Shown one piece after another: positions 1 to 10,494 of a stretch of 64,000 nt of DNA (position 1 is its first letter; each line of letters begins with the position of its first letter). The notes beneath the pieces are model-generated. The model did not search any database and had not been told where the DNA came from. It worked only from the letters and a program-made list of their open reading frames with translations. Where the stretch lies: contig OY856186.1 of NCBI GenBank assembly GCA_963693315.1, positions 461,173,558-461,237,557 on the forward strand. Direction: 5' to 3'. The stretch comes from Diogma glabrata. Lineage: Eukaryota; Arthropoda; Insecta; Diptera; Cylindrotomidae. The position numbers were made by a program, and so were the translations under genes.

Positions 1-287
1 ATTCTCTCGCAAATTAAAATTCTCGCTCAAATTTTAAACTTTTGCTTGAGAATAAACTATTTCATTATACACTCATTGATTAAACTACTATGTACTTGAG
101 CCACAATAACACTGCTCTATTTGATTTAAATTACTTCGGTTTTAAAAAAAACCTAAGTATTACATTCATGAGCCAAAAGTGAAATTATTACTCCCACTTT
201 TTTTGGCATTTCTCGACGTCTTTGGGCCTACAAATTCTAAAAAAGTAAAAAAAAGAATATATGTCTGTCTGCCGGCCAGCCGGCCGT

Positions 288-463
288 CACAACCGACGTA
301 ATCTCGAAAAACGCTGGAAGGATTTCAAAATGTTTTTTTCTAAAAATAGGTATACTCAATGGAAAGAACCGAAAGGACGATGTACTCGATAACTGCACCA
401 GAAGTGTGTCAAAACAAGGAAATTTGCATATTGCTTAAAAAACGTTCTTCTTAATGCAAAAGT
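288..463. repeat. Dispersed repeat, copy 1 (second copy at 43606-43808)
   Basis: This stretch and 43606-43808 share long runs in the same order and strand, for example CGTCACAACCGACG, GAGTGCC-like divergent parts, CCGAAAGGACGATG and GGAAATTTGCATATT. The second copy has a short internal gain of a GTGTCAAAA unit. No reading frame is visible. It precedes the Gypsy gag fragment. Bases 1-287 upstream are AT-rich and show nothing I recognise. Confidence 0.7.
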
Positions 464-474
464 AATTCCAGGCT

Positions 475-870
475 ATGTTTGATAGCCATAGTAGACAAGT
501 TGAGCTACAAATTTCACAATTGGCAAAACAATTTTCTGATCCTAGAAGATCAAGATCACGCACGCCGTCTAGGTCAAGGTTTTCACGTAGTCATTCAAAA
601 TCACGAATTCCTCAATTCTTTGATGGCCTCTGTTATTACCACCACACGTTCGGTGAAGTTGCTAAAAATGCCATCCCGTTTATTCGCGCCATGTTTCGTT
701 CAATTCTGAATCAAAAAAATAATTGGCTCGCCACATGTAGCGGAATGTAGCAATAGCCACCAACACTACCGCTTGATGGTTTATGATACATACCATCACC
801 AATCTTCGTTTCCTAATCAACACTGGTGCTGAAGTCTCTGTCGTCAATGCTACGTACGCGCAGAAACTCA
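475..870 (+). pseudogene. Gypsy-type gag C-terminus and protease start, decayed
   Basis: The frame starting at 475 gives an Arg/Ser-rich stretch followed by LCYYHHTFGEVAKN, which resembles the end of insect Gypsy gag proteins where a Cys/His motif precedes the protease. In another frame, about 800-870, there is NTGAEVSVVNATYAQ, matching the retropepsin active site except that Asp is replaced by Asn. The frame changes and the stop at 748 show it is dead. The reading continues past the foldback element at 873-3229 into the pol fragment from 3232, so both belong to one element. No LTR was found on the left. Confidence 0.7.
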
Positions 871-872
871 TA

Positions 873-3229
873 GACCGGGAGGCAGCGTTGCATTTTGGTT
901 AGTGATTTGACGCCGATTGAATTTAATTTTTATAGATAGATTAATTATTTGTGATGTAGAAAATAAGAGTCAGCCGTCAGACTTGCGGGGGGTGTGGTTG
1001 TGGGGGAGTTTTAAACTGGTAAAAAAACGAATTCCAAAAGTAATTTGATGCCGCTTCAAAATTTGTATGATGCATGTTTACACCATAGCAATTGAAAAAA
1101 CAGTCGTCAGCTGATTGGCGGATGGGGGATTATACGTCAGCTCCTCGTATACATCAGTAAAAAAATGCAATATGTATAGTCAAGACCTTTCTGCATAGGA
1201 TCTTGATGAAACTTTGGCAAATGATCCAGGCTCACTTGAAAATGGAAAATCTGAAATAATTTTAAATTTGGACAAAATGGCGGGGGGTCTCCCGAACAGC
1301 TCTAAATTTAAATCTTCAATAACTTCTAATCCCGACTTATGATCTTATGGAAACTTGGTATATAAATTTTTAGTACTGTTTCCAATATTTCTGCATACCA
1401 ACTTCCGGTTTGACACTTCCGGTTAAAAAGTTTTTTCCAGGTATTTATCCCTACTGCAGCCTACAATTACCGATCGATTTTCATGAAACGTTGGTAAACG
1501 CTTTCAAGTAACATGAAAAATATTTTGTTAGCTTTTGGAGTACATTGGATAAAGGGTTGGGGGGTCCACCATACAACAGATGGTTTTTTCCACAATGTTT
1601 TTTATGTTTGTTGGGAGCATAAAACATTCGTTCGGGAATGAATTTTGACGACACTTTGGAAAAAGATGCAAATATGTATGGCAAGAAACTGATTAGTTTT
1701 TTTAGCGATAGTGAACAAAGTGGTGGGAGGTCCCCCAAATACCTGTTCTTTTTAAAGCTTAATAACATTTGTACCTGATAATCGAATTGGATGAAACTTA
1801 GTACATAAACATTTGGTACGGTTCACAACAGTTTTGCATCCCAACTTCCGGCTTTTCATTTCCGGTAAAAAATTTTGGTTCGGAATTTTTTGAAGTTTTT
1901 TCACTGCCTACAATAATGAAGTGATTATGATGAAACTTATGGAAAAAGTTTCAATTAGTGAAAAATAGCTATCATCTTTTGGGACACATTGATCAAAGTG
2001 GCGGGGGTCTACCATACATCTGCTGACTTTTCGCACTTGGTTTTTAAAGTTTGTTGGGAGCATACAGACTTCATTCATTAATCAATTCTAGTGACACTTT
2101 GAAAAAATATGGAGACTTAAATGACAAAAAACTGATTAGTTTTTGGACAATATTGAGATAAGTGGTGGAGGGCCTCCCGAACACCTGCTTATTGTGTCAC
2201 CATTGTTGCAATGTTTGTTGGGAGTACCAAACATTTTTACCGGAAATGAAAAACCGGAAGTTGGGATGCAGAACTTTTGTGAACCGTACCAAATGTTTAT
2301 GTACTAAGTTTCATCCAATTCGATTATCAGGTACAAATGTTATTAAGCTTTAAAAAGAACAGGTATTTGGAGGACCCCCCACCACTTTGTTCACTATCGC
2401 TAAAAAACAAATCAGTTTCTTGCCATACATATTTGCATCTTTTTCCAAAGTGTCGTCAAAATTCATTCCCGAACGAATGTTTTATGCTCCCAACAAACAT
2501 AAAAAACATTGTGAAAAAAACCATCTGTTGTATGGTGGACCCCCCAACCCTTTATCCAATGTACTCCAAAAGCTAACAAAATGTTTTACATGTTACTTGA
2601 AAGCGGTAACCAACGTTTCATGAAAATCGATCGGTAATTGTAGGCTGCAGTAGGGATAAATACCTGGAAAAAAAACTTTTTTACCGGAAGTGTCAAACCG
2701 GAAGTTAGTACGCAGAAATATTGGAAACAATATTAAAAATTTATATACCAAGTTTCCATAAGATCATAAGTCGGGATTAGAAGTTATTGAAGATTTAAAC
2801 TTAGAGGTGTTCGAGAGACCCCCGCCATTTTGTCCAAATTTAAAATTAATTCAGATTTTCCATTTTCAAGTGAACCTGGATCATTTTCCAAAGTTTCATC
2901 AAGATCCTATGCAGAAAGGTCTTGACTATATTGCATTTTTATACTGATGTATACGAGGAGCTGACGTATAATCCCCCATCCACCAATTAGCTGACGACTT
3001 TTTTTTCAATTGTTATGGTGTAAACATGCATCATACAAATTTTGAAGTGGCATCAAATTACTTTTGGAATTCGTTTTTTTCACCAGCTTAAAAGTCTCCC
3101 ACAGCCACACCCCCCACTACTTTAGCAGCTGACCACCAAATTTATCATCAGCTGGAGTTAATTAATTAAAATAAATAAAAATCAACCGGCATCAAATGAC
3201 TTTTTCATTTGCAACGCTGCCTCCCGGTC
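873..3229. mobile_element. Foldback transposon with ~1-kb inverted arms
   Basis: The left end GACCGGGAGGCAGCGTTGCA is mirrored at the right end by TGCAACGCTGCCTCCCGGTC. Both flanks carry TA (871-872 and 3230-3231), so a TA target duplication is likely. The arms run from 873 to about 1871 and from about 2233 to 3229 and are near complementary over their length. The core of about 360 bp is a diverged extra copy of an arm module marked by paired CTTCCGG and TTTCCGG words and a GTTTGTTGGGAGCAT word. There is no transposase. The element sits inside the protease region of the Gypsy remnant at 475-5187. A TA duplication fits Tc1/mariner-type mobilisation, but the ends do not let me name a family. 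Confidence 0.85.
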
Positions 3230-3231
3230 TA

Positions 3232-5187
3232 TCAGTGGGAAATCAGCTTTTACCCTTATTGCAGCGAACGCGACGACCGTTTCTACTTTTGGAACGAAAA
3301 CACTAACGTTGACGTTAGGACTTCGACGAACATTCATTCACAATTTTATTATAGCCGATGTCACAGTTCCGATAATTGGGGCTGACTTTTTGGACAAGTA
3401 CGGCATTCTGGTTGATATCAAACGAAGACGAATCATTGACCCGCTATCCCATATTTACACAGCAACTAGCACCGCTCCTATCGCTACTCGTTCTTTATCC
3501 GTGCTTGCAAATGACAAAGTACATCGTGAAATCAACGAGTTATTACGTGAGTTCAAAGAACTAACCTTTGACTCAGGTCTCTCTTTAGCTGTGAAACACG
3601 ATGTGACACATGCTATTATCACAACTGGACCTCCAGTCTCCTACAAAACTCGCAGACTAGCAGCAGACAAACTCAAAGCTGCTAAGACTGAGTTCGACAT
3701 ACTGCTACAGCACGGTATCTGCAGACCTTCTAGCAGTCAATGGTCCAGTCCCATACACTTGGCCGAGAAGAAAAACGGTGGTATTCGTGTTTACGGGGAT
3801 TATCGTGGCTTAAATAAAGTCACCGTTCCCGACAAATACAACGTTCCCTTTCTACAGGATTTTTCGCAACAACTGAATGGTTGCAACATTTTTTCGACTA
3901 TCGACCTAGTGCGAGCTTACCACCAGATACCGATTGAACCGTCCGATATCCCCAAGACGGCTATTTCTACTCCATTCAGATTGTTCGAATTTATCCGAAT
4001 GGGCTTCGGTTTACGAAACGCCAGTCAGATGTTTCAGCGACACATGCACGCCATTTTACGTGGTTTAGATTTCTGCTTCGCCTACTTAGACGATCTCCTT
4101 GTCGCATCTACGTCCTATGCCGAACATCTAGGACATCTTAAACTCGTCTTTCAGAAACTGCAAGACGCCGGTATGATCATTAATCTCAGCAAGTGTAACT
4201 TCGCACAAGCTGAGATTAATTTCCTAGGTCATTCGATCTCCTCCGATGGAATAAGACCAAAATGCAAACGAGTGAATGTTATTTCCGGTTTTCCCACTCT
4301 ACAAATAGTCAAAGATCTCCGTCGTTTTCTTGGAATGATCAACTTTTACCGTCGTTTCATTCCACACGCTGCCAGTGACCAAGGCTTGCTAAACAATTTT
4401 CTTAAAGGCTCTAAAAAGAATACGTCAAACGACCGATTAACTGGTCGGGAGCTTCTCTTGCAGCTTTTGCAAATTGCAAAACCAAACTTAGCGATGCAAT
4501 AATGCTCGCACATCCTTCTCTCAATGCACAACTCGCTATCATGGTCGACGCCTCCGACACAGCGATTGGTGCAGTCGTTCAACAACTCGTCACCGATTCA
4601 TGTCAGCCCCTCAGTTTCTTTTCGGTTCGACTAACCGAGACGCAACAGCGCTACAGCGCTTATAATCGTGAACTTTTGGCAGCTTATTTAGCCATTAAAC
4701 ACTTTCGTTACCTACTCGAAGGGCGAAACTTTATCTTATTCACAGATCATAAACCATTGATTGATGCCTTGTCGCAAAATCCGGACAAAGCTAGTCCTGG
4801 ACAGTTTCGTCATCTGGATATTATCAGCCAGTTTACCACTGACATATGACATGTATCTGGAATTGACAAAGTTGTTGCAGACGCTTTGTCACGAATTAAT
4901 CAACTCCAGTTACCTGAGAGCATCGATTACTCAGCAATCGCTGATGCTCAAACGACAGATTCAGAGTTGAAGGAGTTACTTTACTTTCGGAATACAGCAC
5001 GACGCTTAAATTCCAACAGATTCCTCTATCCTTCTGCTCTGATAAATTCATTTACTGCGACGTTTCAACGTGAAAACAACGCCCACTTGTACCACAACAG
5101 TTTCGACAACATGTTTACATGCAAATGCATAACCTTTCCCATCCCGGAATCAACGCTACTATTAAACTCATGACTGACGCTGTGATG
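3232..5187 (+). pseudogene. Gypsy pol: protease end, RT, RNase H, start of integrase
   Basis: The stretch 3309-4502 holds the protease end (FIIADVTVPIIGADFL) and the reverse transcriptase, with the first catalytic Asp in FSTIDLVRAYHQIP (about residue 199) and a YLDD box at residues 259-262. RNase H follows in another frame (4502-4849), with VDASDTAIGAV and FTDHKPLIDAL. The piece 4886-5187 resumes after a TGA at 4847-4849, where the family has Arg, so CGA to TGA is likely. It ends in the integrase zinc-binding region (HNLSHPGINATIKLM). A frameshift lies near 4425-4440. Catalytic integrase and the right LTR are missing, so the copy is 3' truncated as well as split by the foldback element. Confidence 0.85.
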
Positions 5188-5197
5188 TAATGTATTA

Positions 5198-5355
5198 AGC
5201 CGCAATTAGACTATTGCAGAACTCTACAATATTTTTGCAATAGTCGTGCAATGGTTGTGTGTAAAATATTCATTACAGAAAAGTTTGGCAATGAATATTT
5301 TACAATATACCATTGCAGAAATATTGCAGAGTTCTGCAATAGTCTAATTGCGGCT
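5198..5355. mobile_element. Harbinger-type MITE with TTA target duplication
   Basis: A 158-bp palindromic element. The left end AGCCGCAATTAGACTATTGC is mirrored by GCAATAGTCTAATTGCGGCT at the right. It is flanked by TTA at 5195-5197 and 5356-5358. A 3-bp TTA/TAA duplication is typical of PIF/Harbinger elements. It has no coding capacity. Confidence 0.85.
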
Positions 5356-5366
5356 TTAGTTTAAAT

Positions 5367-5594
5367 AAATGAACAATTATACCTTGAATAATGATAACAC
5401 CATTTATTATATTTCAACTATTTATATCAATTTATTATTTGTATTTTTATAATAAAAATATTAACTTCAAAATTAACATGGTTTTCTATATATTGACATT
5501 TTACCAATGTTGCCAACTTATGTGTGTAAAACTATATCTAATGTTTTAGTGGGATTCTTGTAATTTATTATGGTGTATTTCTGTATACAACACA
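5367..5594 (-). repeat. Probable 3' LTR of the minus-strand Gypsy fragment
   Basis: Read on the minus strand, an AAGGGGAAGA purine tract (5595-5605) is followed by TGTTGTATACAG, as expected for a polypurine tract next to a 3' LTR. The LTR start is therefore near 5592-5594. The other end is not defined and may lie close to the MITE at 5355. No partner LTR is visible, so the assignment rests on position and the purine tract only. Confidence 0.5.
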
Positions 5595-5718
5595 TCTTCC
5601 CCTTAAACGATTTTATTTTCACGGAAAAAATAAAATTTGAAAAATAGTGTATTTATTTTCAGATTGTTTTAGCTTCAGTTTTAGCTGTTTCAATTTTATT
5701 AACAAACAAGAAAAAATT

Positions 5719-6175
5719 TTAATAGATATAATCTTTTAAATAGGAGGGTGGTTTAATGTTTCTTCCTGACCTAGATTGGCGTGAGAAATTGTAGGATGTG
5801 CTTGGAACGTTGAAATTATTAAACAGGACTGGTACATTTGTATTATTTACATTAATCGGATTTCTTTGCTCTGGTTGATGACACGCCTCACCTGAATCAT
5901 ACTCATTATTTCTATAAATCGGTTGATGTGCCGATTTTCGAATATGGAGCTTATTCCGTCTTAATTCGTTTCCCATTTCATTTTTTATTACATATGATCT
6001 AGGACTTTTATGATTACTAACAATTTTAGCAGGAGTCCATATATTCTTCTTTTGACATGTAATATTATCGCCAGGTAAGAAGTCAGCTCTTGGTTTGGCT
6101 GTCCTATCATGATAATTTCTTGTCTTTTCTTGGTTTGCCAATAATTGTTGTTTAATATTAACCGCTACTTTTAGA
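5719..6175 (-). pseudogene. Gypsy integrase C-terminal tail
   Basis: The minus-strand frame encodes the tail of a Gypsy integrase: a pol-type segment with NYHDRTAK, then WTPAKIVSNHKSPRSYVIK and an RSGRNIKPPSYLKDYIY ending. It is similar to, but clearly diverged from, the tail of the Gypsy at 47566-52370 (EWSPAKIV and RSGRIVRLPPYLADFC). Homology stops near 6175, so RT and the integrase core are absent. The fragment is 5' truncated, with its probable LTR just downstream at 5367-5594. Confidence 0.8.
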
Positions 6176-6225
6176 CAAGCAGAGTAAAAACTGCTTAGTC
6201 AATGACACTACATCACGGTGAATTA

Positions 6226-6365
6226 TTGCCTTAAAACCAATGCGACTCAAGCGTCTGTTCTCCATGTCAGAGGCGGCTTGGAGCGGGCGTCTGTCTTGGA
6301 TCAAGCGGCTCGCTATATAAACGTGTAAAAAGGTTGTTTCTGGTAACCTTAAGATGCAGAACGAA
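6226..6365. repeat. Dispersed repeat with TATA-like word, copy 1 (copy 2 at 62574-62705)
   Basis: About 135 bp shared in order and strand with 62574-62705. Shared words include AAGCGTCT, TTCTCCATGT, GGATCAAGCGG and CGCTATATAAACG. It is richer in GC than its surroundings. It lies about 130 bp upstream of the RTE-like endonuclease fragment, so it could be that element's 5' region, but the second copy stands alone beyond the ETS gene. Confidence 0.65.
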
Positions 6366-6489
6366 CCCATTCATGAAAATTTGTGTTGGACCTAAGGTTA
6401 ACACCCTAACCCCATAAAAAAAAACTTTGTTAAATTTGGGAATCAGAAAGAGAATAACAGACCTGGATTTCAAAATAGAATTTTACCTG

Positions 6490-7335
6490 GACGTGAAAAA
6501 GGACCAGACTACCGAATCGGAACGTGGAACGGGCGCAGCTTGAGCGCTCCTGGTGCTTTTATAAGTCTAAAAACGGAGGCTGAGAGGTAAAGGATGGATA
6601 TTATTGCCCTGCAAGAAATTAGACTGTCGGTAATCGGAAAACAAGATTTGAATAGTCACTTTCTATACTGTAGTGGTCATCCTTCTCGAAGAGAATTTGG
6701 AATTGGCTTTCTTGTTGGTGCAACGCATACAAGAAACCGTGATGAAATTCATCCCGGTCAGTGAGAGGATCTGCTACCTAAGTGTACGCGGTACATATAA
6801 CAATATGCACCTATGCATGCACCTACTGAAGCTAAGACTGTCGACGAGAAGGATAATTTCTACATAGCATTGGAAGAGGTTATGAAACAAACACCAACAC
6901 GCGACTTCATTATGGTTCTTGGTGACTTTAATGGGCAGGTTGGAAGAGATATCTCTTATGGAAATGTGGTGGGTCCCAACAGCCTGCATTTGAACTAGAA
7001 TGATAATGGTGAGAGAATGACTGAGATTGCATTATCAAATAATTTGAGAATTGCCAGTACGTTCTTTCCGCATCGATCGATTCATAAGCAGACTTGGGTC
7101 TCACCGAATGGAAACACTCGAAATCAAATTGATCACGTCCTAGTAAAAGCGCGTTCTGGATGTGCGATCCTCTAGAGGTGCATACATTGGAAGTGACAAC
7201 TTCCTTGTACGTGCTACGATTAGGTTCCACTTCCCAAATCCAGGCATTTCAAAATTCAATCAACGGAAACGTTTTAACATCTCATTATTAAAGAATGCTG
7301 AAACGGAAGAGAGATATCAAAACCACATTGCCGAA
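6490..7335 (+). pseudogene. RTE-like LINE endonuclease (CFDP2-like), decayed
   Basis: Several frames together give the apurinic endonuclease of an RTE-type LINE, often annotated as craniofacial development protein 2-like. Visible blocks are RIGTWNGRSL, DIIALQEIRL, an IMVLGDFNGQVGRD block with the catalytic GDFN, and TWVSPNGNTRNQIDHVLV followed by GSDNFLVRA. Stops and shifts occur around 6765, 6997 and 7160. Reverse transcriptase is missing. The sequence breaks off near 7335 at a minus-strand LINE fragment, and a C-terminal piece of the same kind of element resumes at about 7690. Confidence 0.8.
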
Positions 7336-7690
7336 ATATTGGATAAGCTCTTCAGAAGTTCGTTCATCCATAATGTATTTGTAGAAAATTGTCAAATTAG
7401 CAACATTTCGTCTGTGCTGTAAAGAACCAAGCTCATTAGTAAGAGTTGAGTTGCCAATCAGTTTAACAGCTCTGCGCTGAACAGAATCAAGGCACTTCAA
7501 ACTACATACTATAATAAGCTCCCCCCAAATGTGAGAACAGTACTTCATGCAGGGACGTATAAATGATTTCTAAATTAAAAGAAGCTGTTCGCTATTAAAA
7601 AACTTACGACATCGTCCCAAAAACCCCAATTTTTGAACAGCGTTCTTATCTAGGTGGGAAGTGTCCGTCCTGTCCAGAAACTCAAAGCAA
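7336..7690 (-). pseudogene. Fragment of Jockey-like LINE (same family as 38256-42787)
   Basis: On the minus strand the peptide YCSHIWGELI...CLDSVQRRAVKLIG and LQHRRNVANLTIFYKYIMDE closely matches the post-RT part of the LINE at 38256-42787. A few residue changes and a broken end show an old copy. It covers only about 120 residues downstream of the RT palm. Its position between two halves of a plus-strand RTE-like element suggests insertion into it. Confidence 0.8.
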
Positions 7691-8215
7691 CGAATGTTCA
7701 ATGCATGTCTACTGCTGTATGAATGTGAAACATGCAAACGCATACAAATAATATTACGAACCAGCTACAGGTGTTTGTGAACAAATGCTTAAGACGACTG
7801 ATCAAATGCTTCTGGCATATTACAATCAGTAACAAAGAACTTCTACGACAAACAGAGCAGATAGACATTGAGTCCGATATAAGAAATAGGAAATGGGGAT
7901 GGATAGGACACACACTGAGAAAACCCGCCAAAGATGTTACAAGGATGCCCCTATAGTGGAAGCTACAATGCAAAAGAAGGATGGTGCGACCAGAAATGAG
8001 TTGGAAGAAAACAATGCTAGTAGAAGCGATGGCCCCAATTAAAAGTGCCCCAAATAGAGTTAGATGGTCAAGCCTATTAGATACCCCTCCTAAAATGGAG
8101 ATAAAGGAGAAAAAAGAAAAACTTTTTAGAACTTTTTCACGACTGTTTCACCGGGCAGTTTGGAAAGATTTGGAGATTGCGTTAAAACTCCACTACACTC
8201 AATCTCCGTACTAGG
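7690..8215 (+). pseudogene. RTE-like LINE C-terminal region
   Basis: The frame at 7732-7956 reads VNKCLRRLIKCFWHITISN then RNRKWGWIGHTLRKP, the conserved region after the RT domain in RTE/CFDP2-type LINEs. The next frame from 7981 reads RPEMSWKKTMLVEAM, continuing the family pattern. The frames are interrupted by stops. It is on the same strand as the endonuclease at 6490-7335 and is most simply the other end of that element, with RT deleted and a Jockey fragment in between. Confidence 0.75.
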
Positions 8216-8356
8216 TTTAATTTTTCGGATTAGTTTCGATCTACCAACAACGAAATAGTGGTTCGTTCTCTGATTTAAATAAAAACTTTAAGGTATTTTA
8301 CTCATAACAAATCAGATTTTCCTTTTTATTTTTACCGAATTCTATCAACACACAAT

Positions 8357-8450
8357 AGGTGCGTTCGATATGACTGAAACAACTGGAAAACAACAACAAT
8401 TGCATTCAATTTTTCAGTTGTATCAGTTACTTCAGTCAACTCGAACACGG
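8357..8450. mobile_element. Short MITE-like palindrome
   Basis: About 94 bp with imperfect inverted ends: GGTGCGTTCGA at 8358-8368 against TCGAACACGGCT at 8441-8452, and inner pairs TGACTGAA with TTCAGTCA and CAACTG with CAGTTG. AATA occurs on both sides and may be a target duplication. No coding capacity. Confidence 0.5.
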
Positions 8451-9848
8451 CTAATAATAAACAAAACCCTATATCATTAAATAAATTATGACTACACAGA
8501 TAAATGACGTATTTAATTTTCCACTTTTAACATTTTATTCCCCGACAGGGAAAGGAACAATTTTCTTCTATATATAAAAAAAACTGAAAATATTTATAAA
8601 TTATAAAACAAATAAAATATGATCTACAAATAGACTTGTTTATTGTTGTTGTTTCATTTTGATGTTGGATTAACTTGAGAGGGTTGATTTGATGAGTGCT
8701 ATGTTTTTGCCAGTAAAGGTAATACCTAACATAACAATGTTTCAAACAGTAAATTAAAGTAAACAAATAATGCAAGGCGATCAATCCTATTAATGAAAAA
8801 ATATTTAGGGAATGAATTTTTTATAATAAAGTAAAAGAAATGAATCTTCAATTTTATCGTGTAATGTTACTGCTATATTTATATCTAGTTATATATGCAA
8901 TTATCGAGTTATCAATAAATTTAGAGTGAGTGGTTGTCAAAGAAAACTAAATAATAAAAAATACCAAAACTATTTTTTATTTTTTTTGCAATGCAATGTA
9001 CTACATAGGGGAATATCTCCCGTGAAAAAAATTTATAATTCCTTTGTTCTAAAAACAATTTGATATTAGTAAATAAAAAGTCAGCAAGTAAATGCTAGAG
9101 TGATTTTAATTTTTTAAAACACAAACTGCATTCCCATAGATAAATGTATGTAAACGATTGATCTAGAAAAAGTAAATTTAATATTTCTTAAAAAATAAAA
9201 ACTACCCTAATCTTTAAAATGTAAGAGTATTTTAAATTTGTAGGTTTAAAGTTCTGCTCAAAGTCAGTTTTTTCAATGATTTCAAGCTCAAGTCAGTTTT
9301 GCTCGTCGGTGAGTAATTGGTTGACAAACTTTACTCGCTTTGTTGAACAGAATCTATGTCTAAGACTAATTTTATATCGTGATGTGTCAATATTGCTTAC
9401 TGAATAGAGAGAGCTTTTAGTTGATAAGGTATCAAACTTTATAATTTTTGTTTTCATATGAGTTTTCTAGAGTAAGTAAATGTGTGTGTGGCTTAGATCA
9501 TTCGTAATGGTTTTAAGTTTTAATTGTTCTCCAAACAATTTAACTTTTATAAAAATTAATTTACTACATAGTACGCGTATTGAATCTAGAATTGTTTAAT
9601 TCTGTTTGATTATAATAAAACTGATACGGTATTCGTTTTTAAAGATTAATCTTTACAATAAGAAGAATAATATAAAGTTGATTTGGATTATGCAAAATAA
9701 AACCGTGACAACTTTTCTAAATATTAGACAAACAAATCTTTATCACAAAATTGTATATACATTTTTTTCTTGAATAGATTTGATTATTACGTTATTGATT
9801 CGCGTAAATGTTCCGTAGTTGAGTTACAAAAAAATTGTGTAACAATTT
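8451..9848. other. AT-rich region without recognisable features
   Basis: Very AT-rich sequence with scattered homopolymer runs. I see no convincing reading frame, RNA gene, terminal repeat or copy of any other repeat in the window. Confidence 0.5.
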
Positions 9849-10316
9849 TTGAGAAAACTTTTTCATAAGTCATTCATAAGAAAAATAAGTGCTAAATTAA
9901 GTTATTGTAGAAGATTGATTTTGAATTTGATTATAAAACACATAAAAACCATTCTATTAAAAAAACATGAAACACCAAAACGAATGATAGACACGTGTTT
10001 GGAAAAGATAAACCACTTTATAATTCTACCAGAATGTGCTGCTTCTATTCAAATGTTCATTCTATTTGTATTCACTATTTTAAATAATATGTTATTTTAC
10101 TACTTTTATTCAAGGCCGTCGAGCGAGAGTTGGAACCGCGCCATGTTTAAGGTGACCACCTTTACCGATCATTTGATTCGCAACTTCAAAGAGCGCCGCT
10201 CTCACTCTTTTTGGAAAAAGACCAATTTGGTTTTGGGGATTGAAAAAATTAAAATAAAAGTAAACAATAGTCGGACTATGATACCACCGATGATGAAGAC
10301 TTTTATTTTAATGTAG
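9849..10316 (+). CDS. Unidentified 155-codon ORF with a GC-richer 3' part
   Basis: I do not recognise this frame. The stated start is TTG, not ATG, so the first half (Lys/Ile-rich, with a hydrophobic run around FILFVFTILNNMLFYYFY) may be noncoding. The stretch 10115-10210 is clearly richer in G+C than its surroundings and reads ESWNRAMFKVTTFTDHLI then NFKERRSHSFW. It follows TTATTCAAG, which could be a splice acceptor, so this part may be a host exon or an old element fragment. No second exon or partner is visible. Codon composition outside the patch looks like random AT-rich DNA. Confidence 0.25.
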   Translation: MRKLFHKSFIRKISAKLSYCRRLILNLIIKHIKTILLKKHETPKRMIDTCLEKINHFIILPECAASIQMFILFVFTILNNMLFYYFYSRPSSESWNRAMFKVTTFTDHLIRNFKERRSHSFWKKTNLVLGIEKIKIKVNNSRTMIPPMMKTFILM

Positions 10317-10494
10317 GATTAGATTTGGTTTAGATTATTATTTTTTTTTTTTATTTATTTATTTATTTTCAAAAATATAAATTTACATGAAAATAGAAGT
10401 TTGAATTATAATATACCATTGTAGACTAATAGGCAACTGATTATCAATATTATGAATTAAAAAAAAACAAAACTTAACAAAAACCAAAAAATAT

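Noticed and set aside
475..750. SR-rich protein resembling a splicing factor
   Set aside because: The Arg/Ser run is short and leads directly into Gypsy gag and protease motifs, so it is retroelement sequence.
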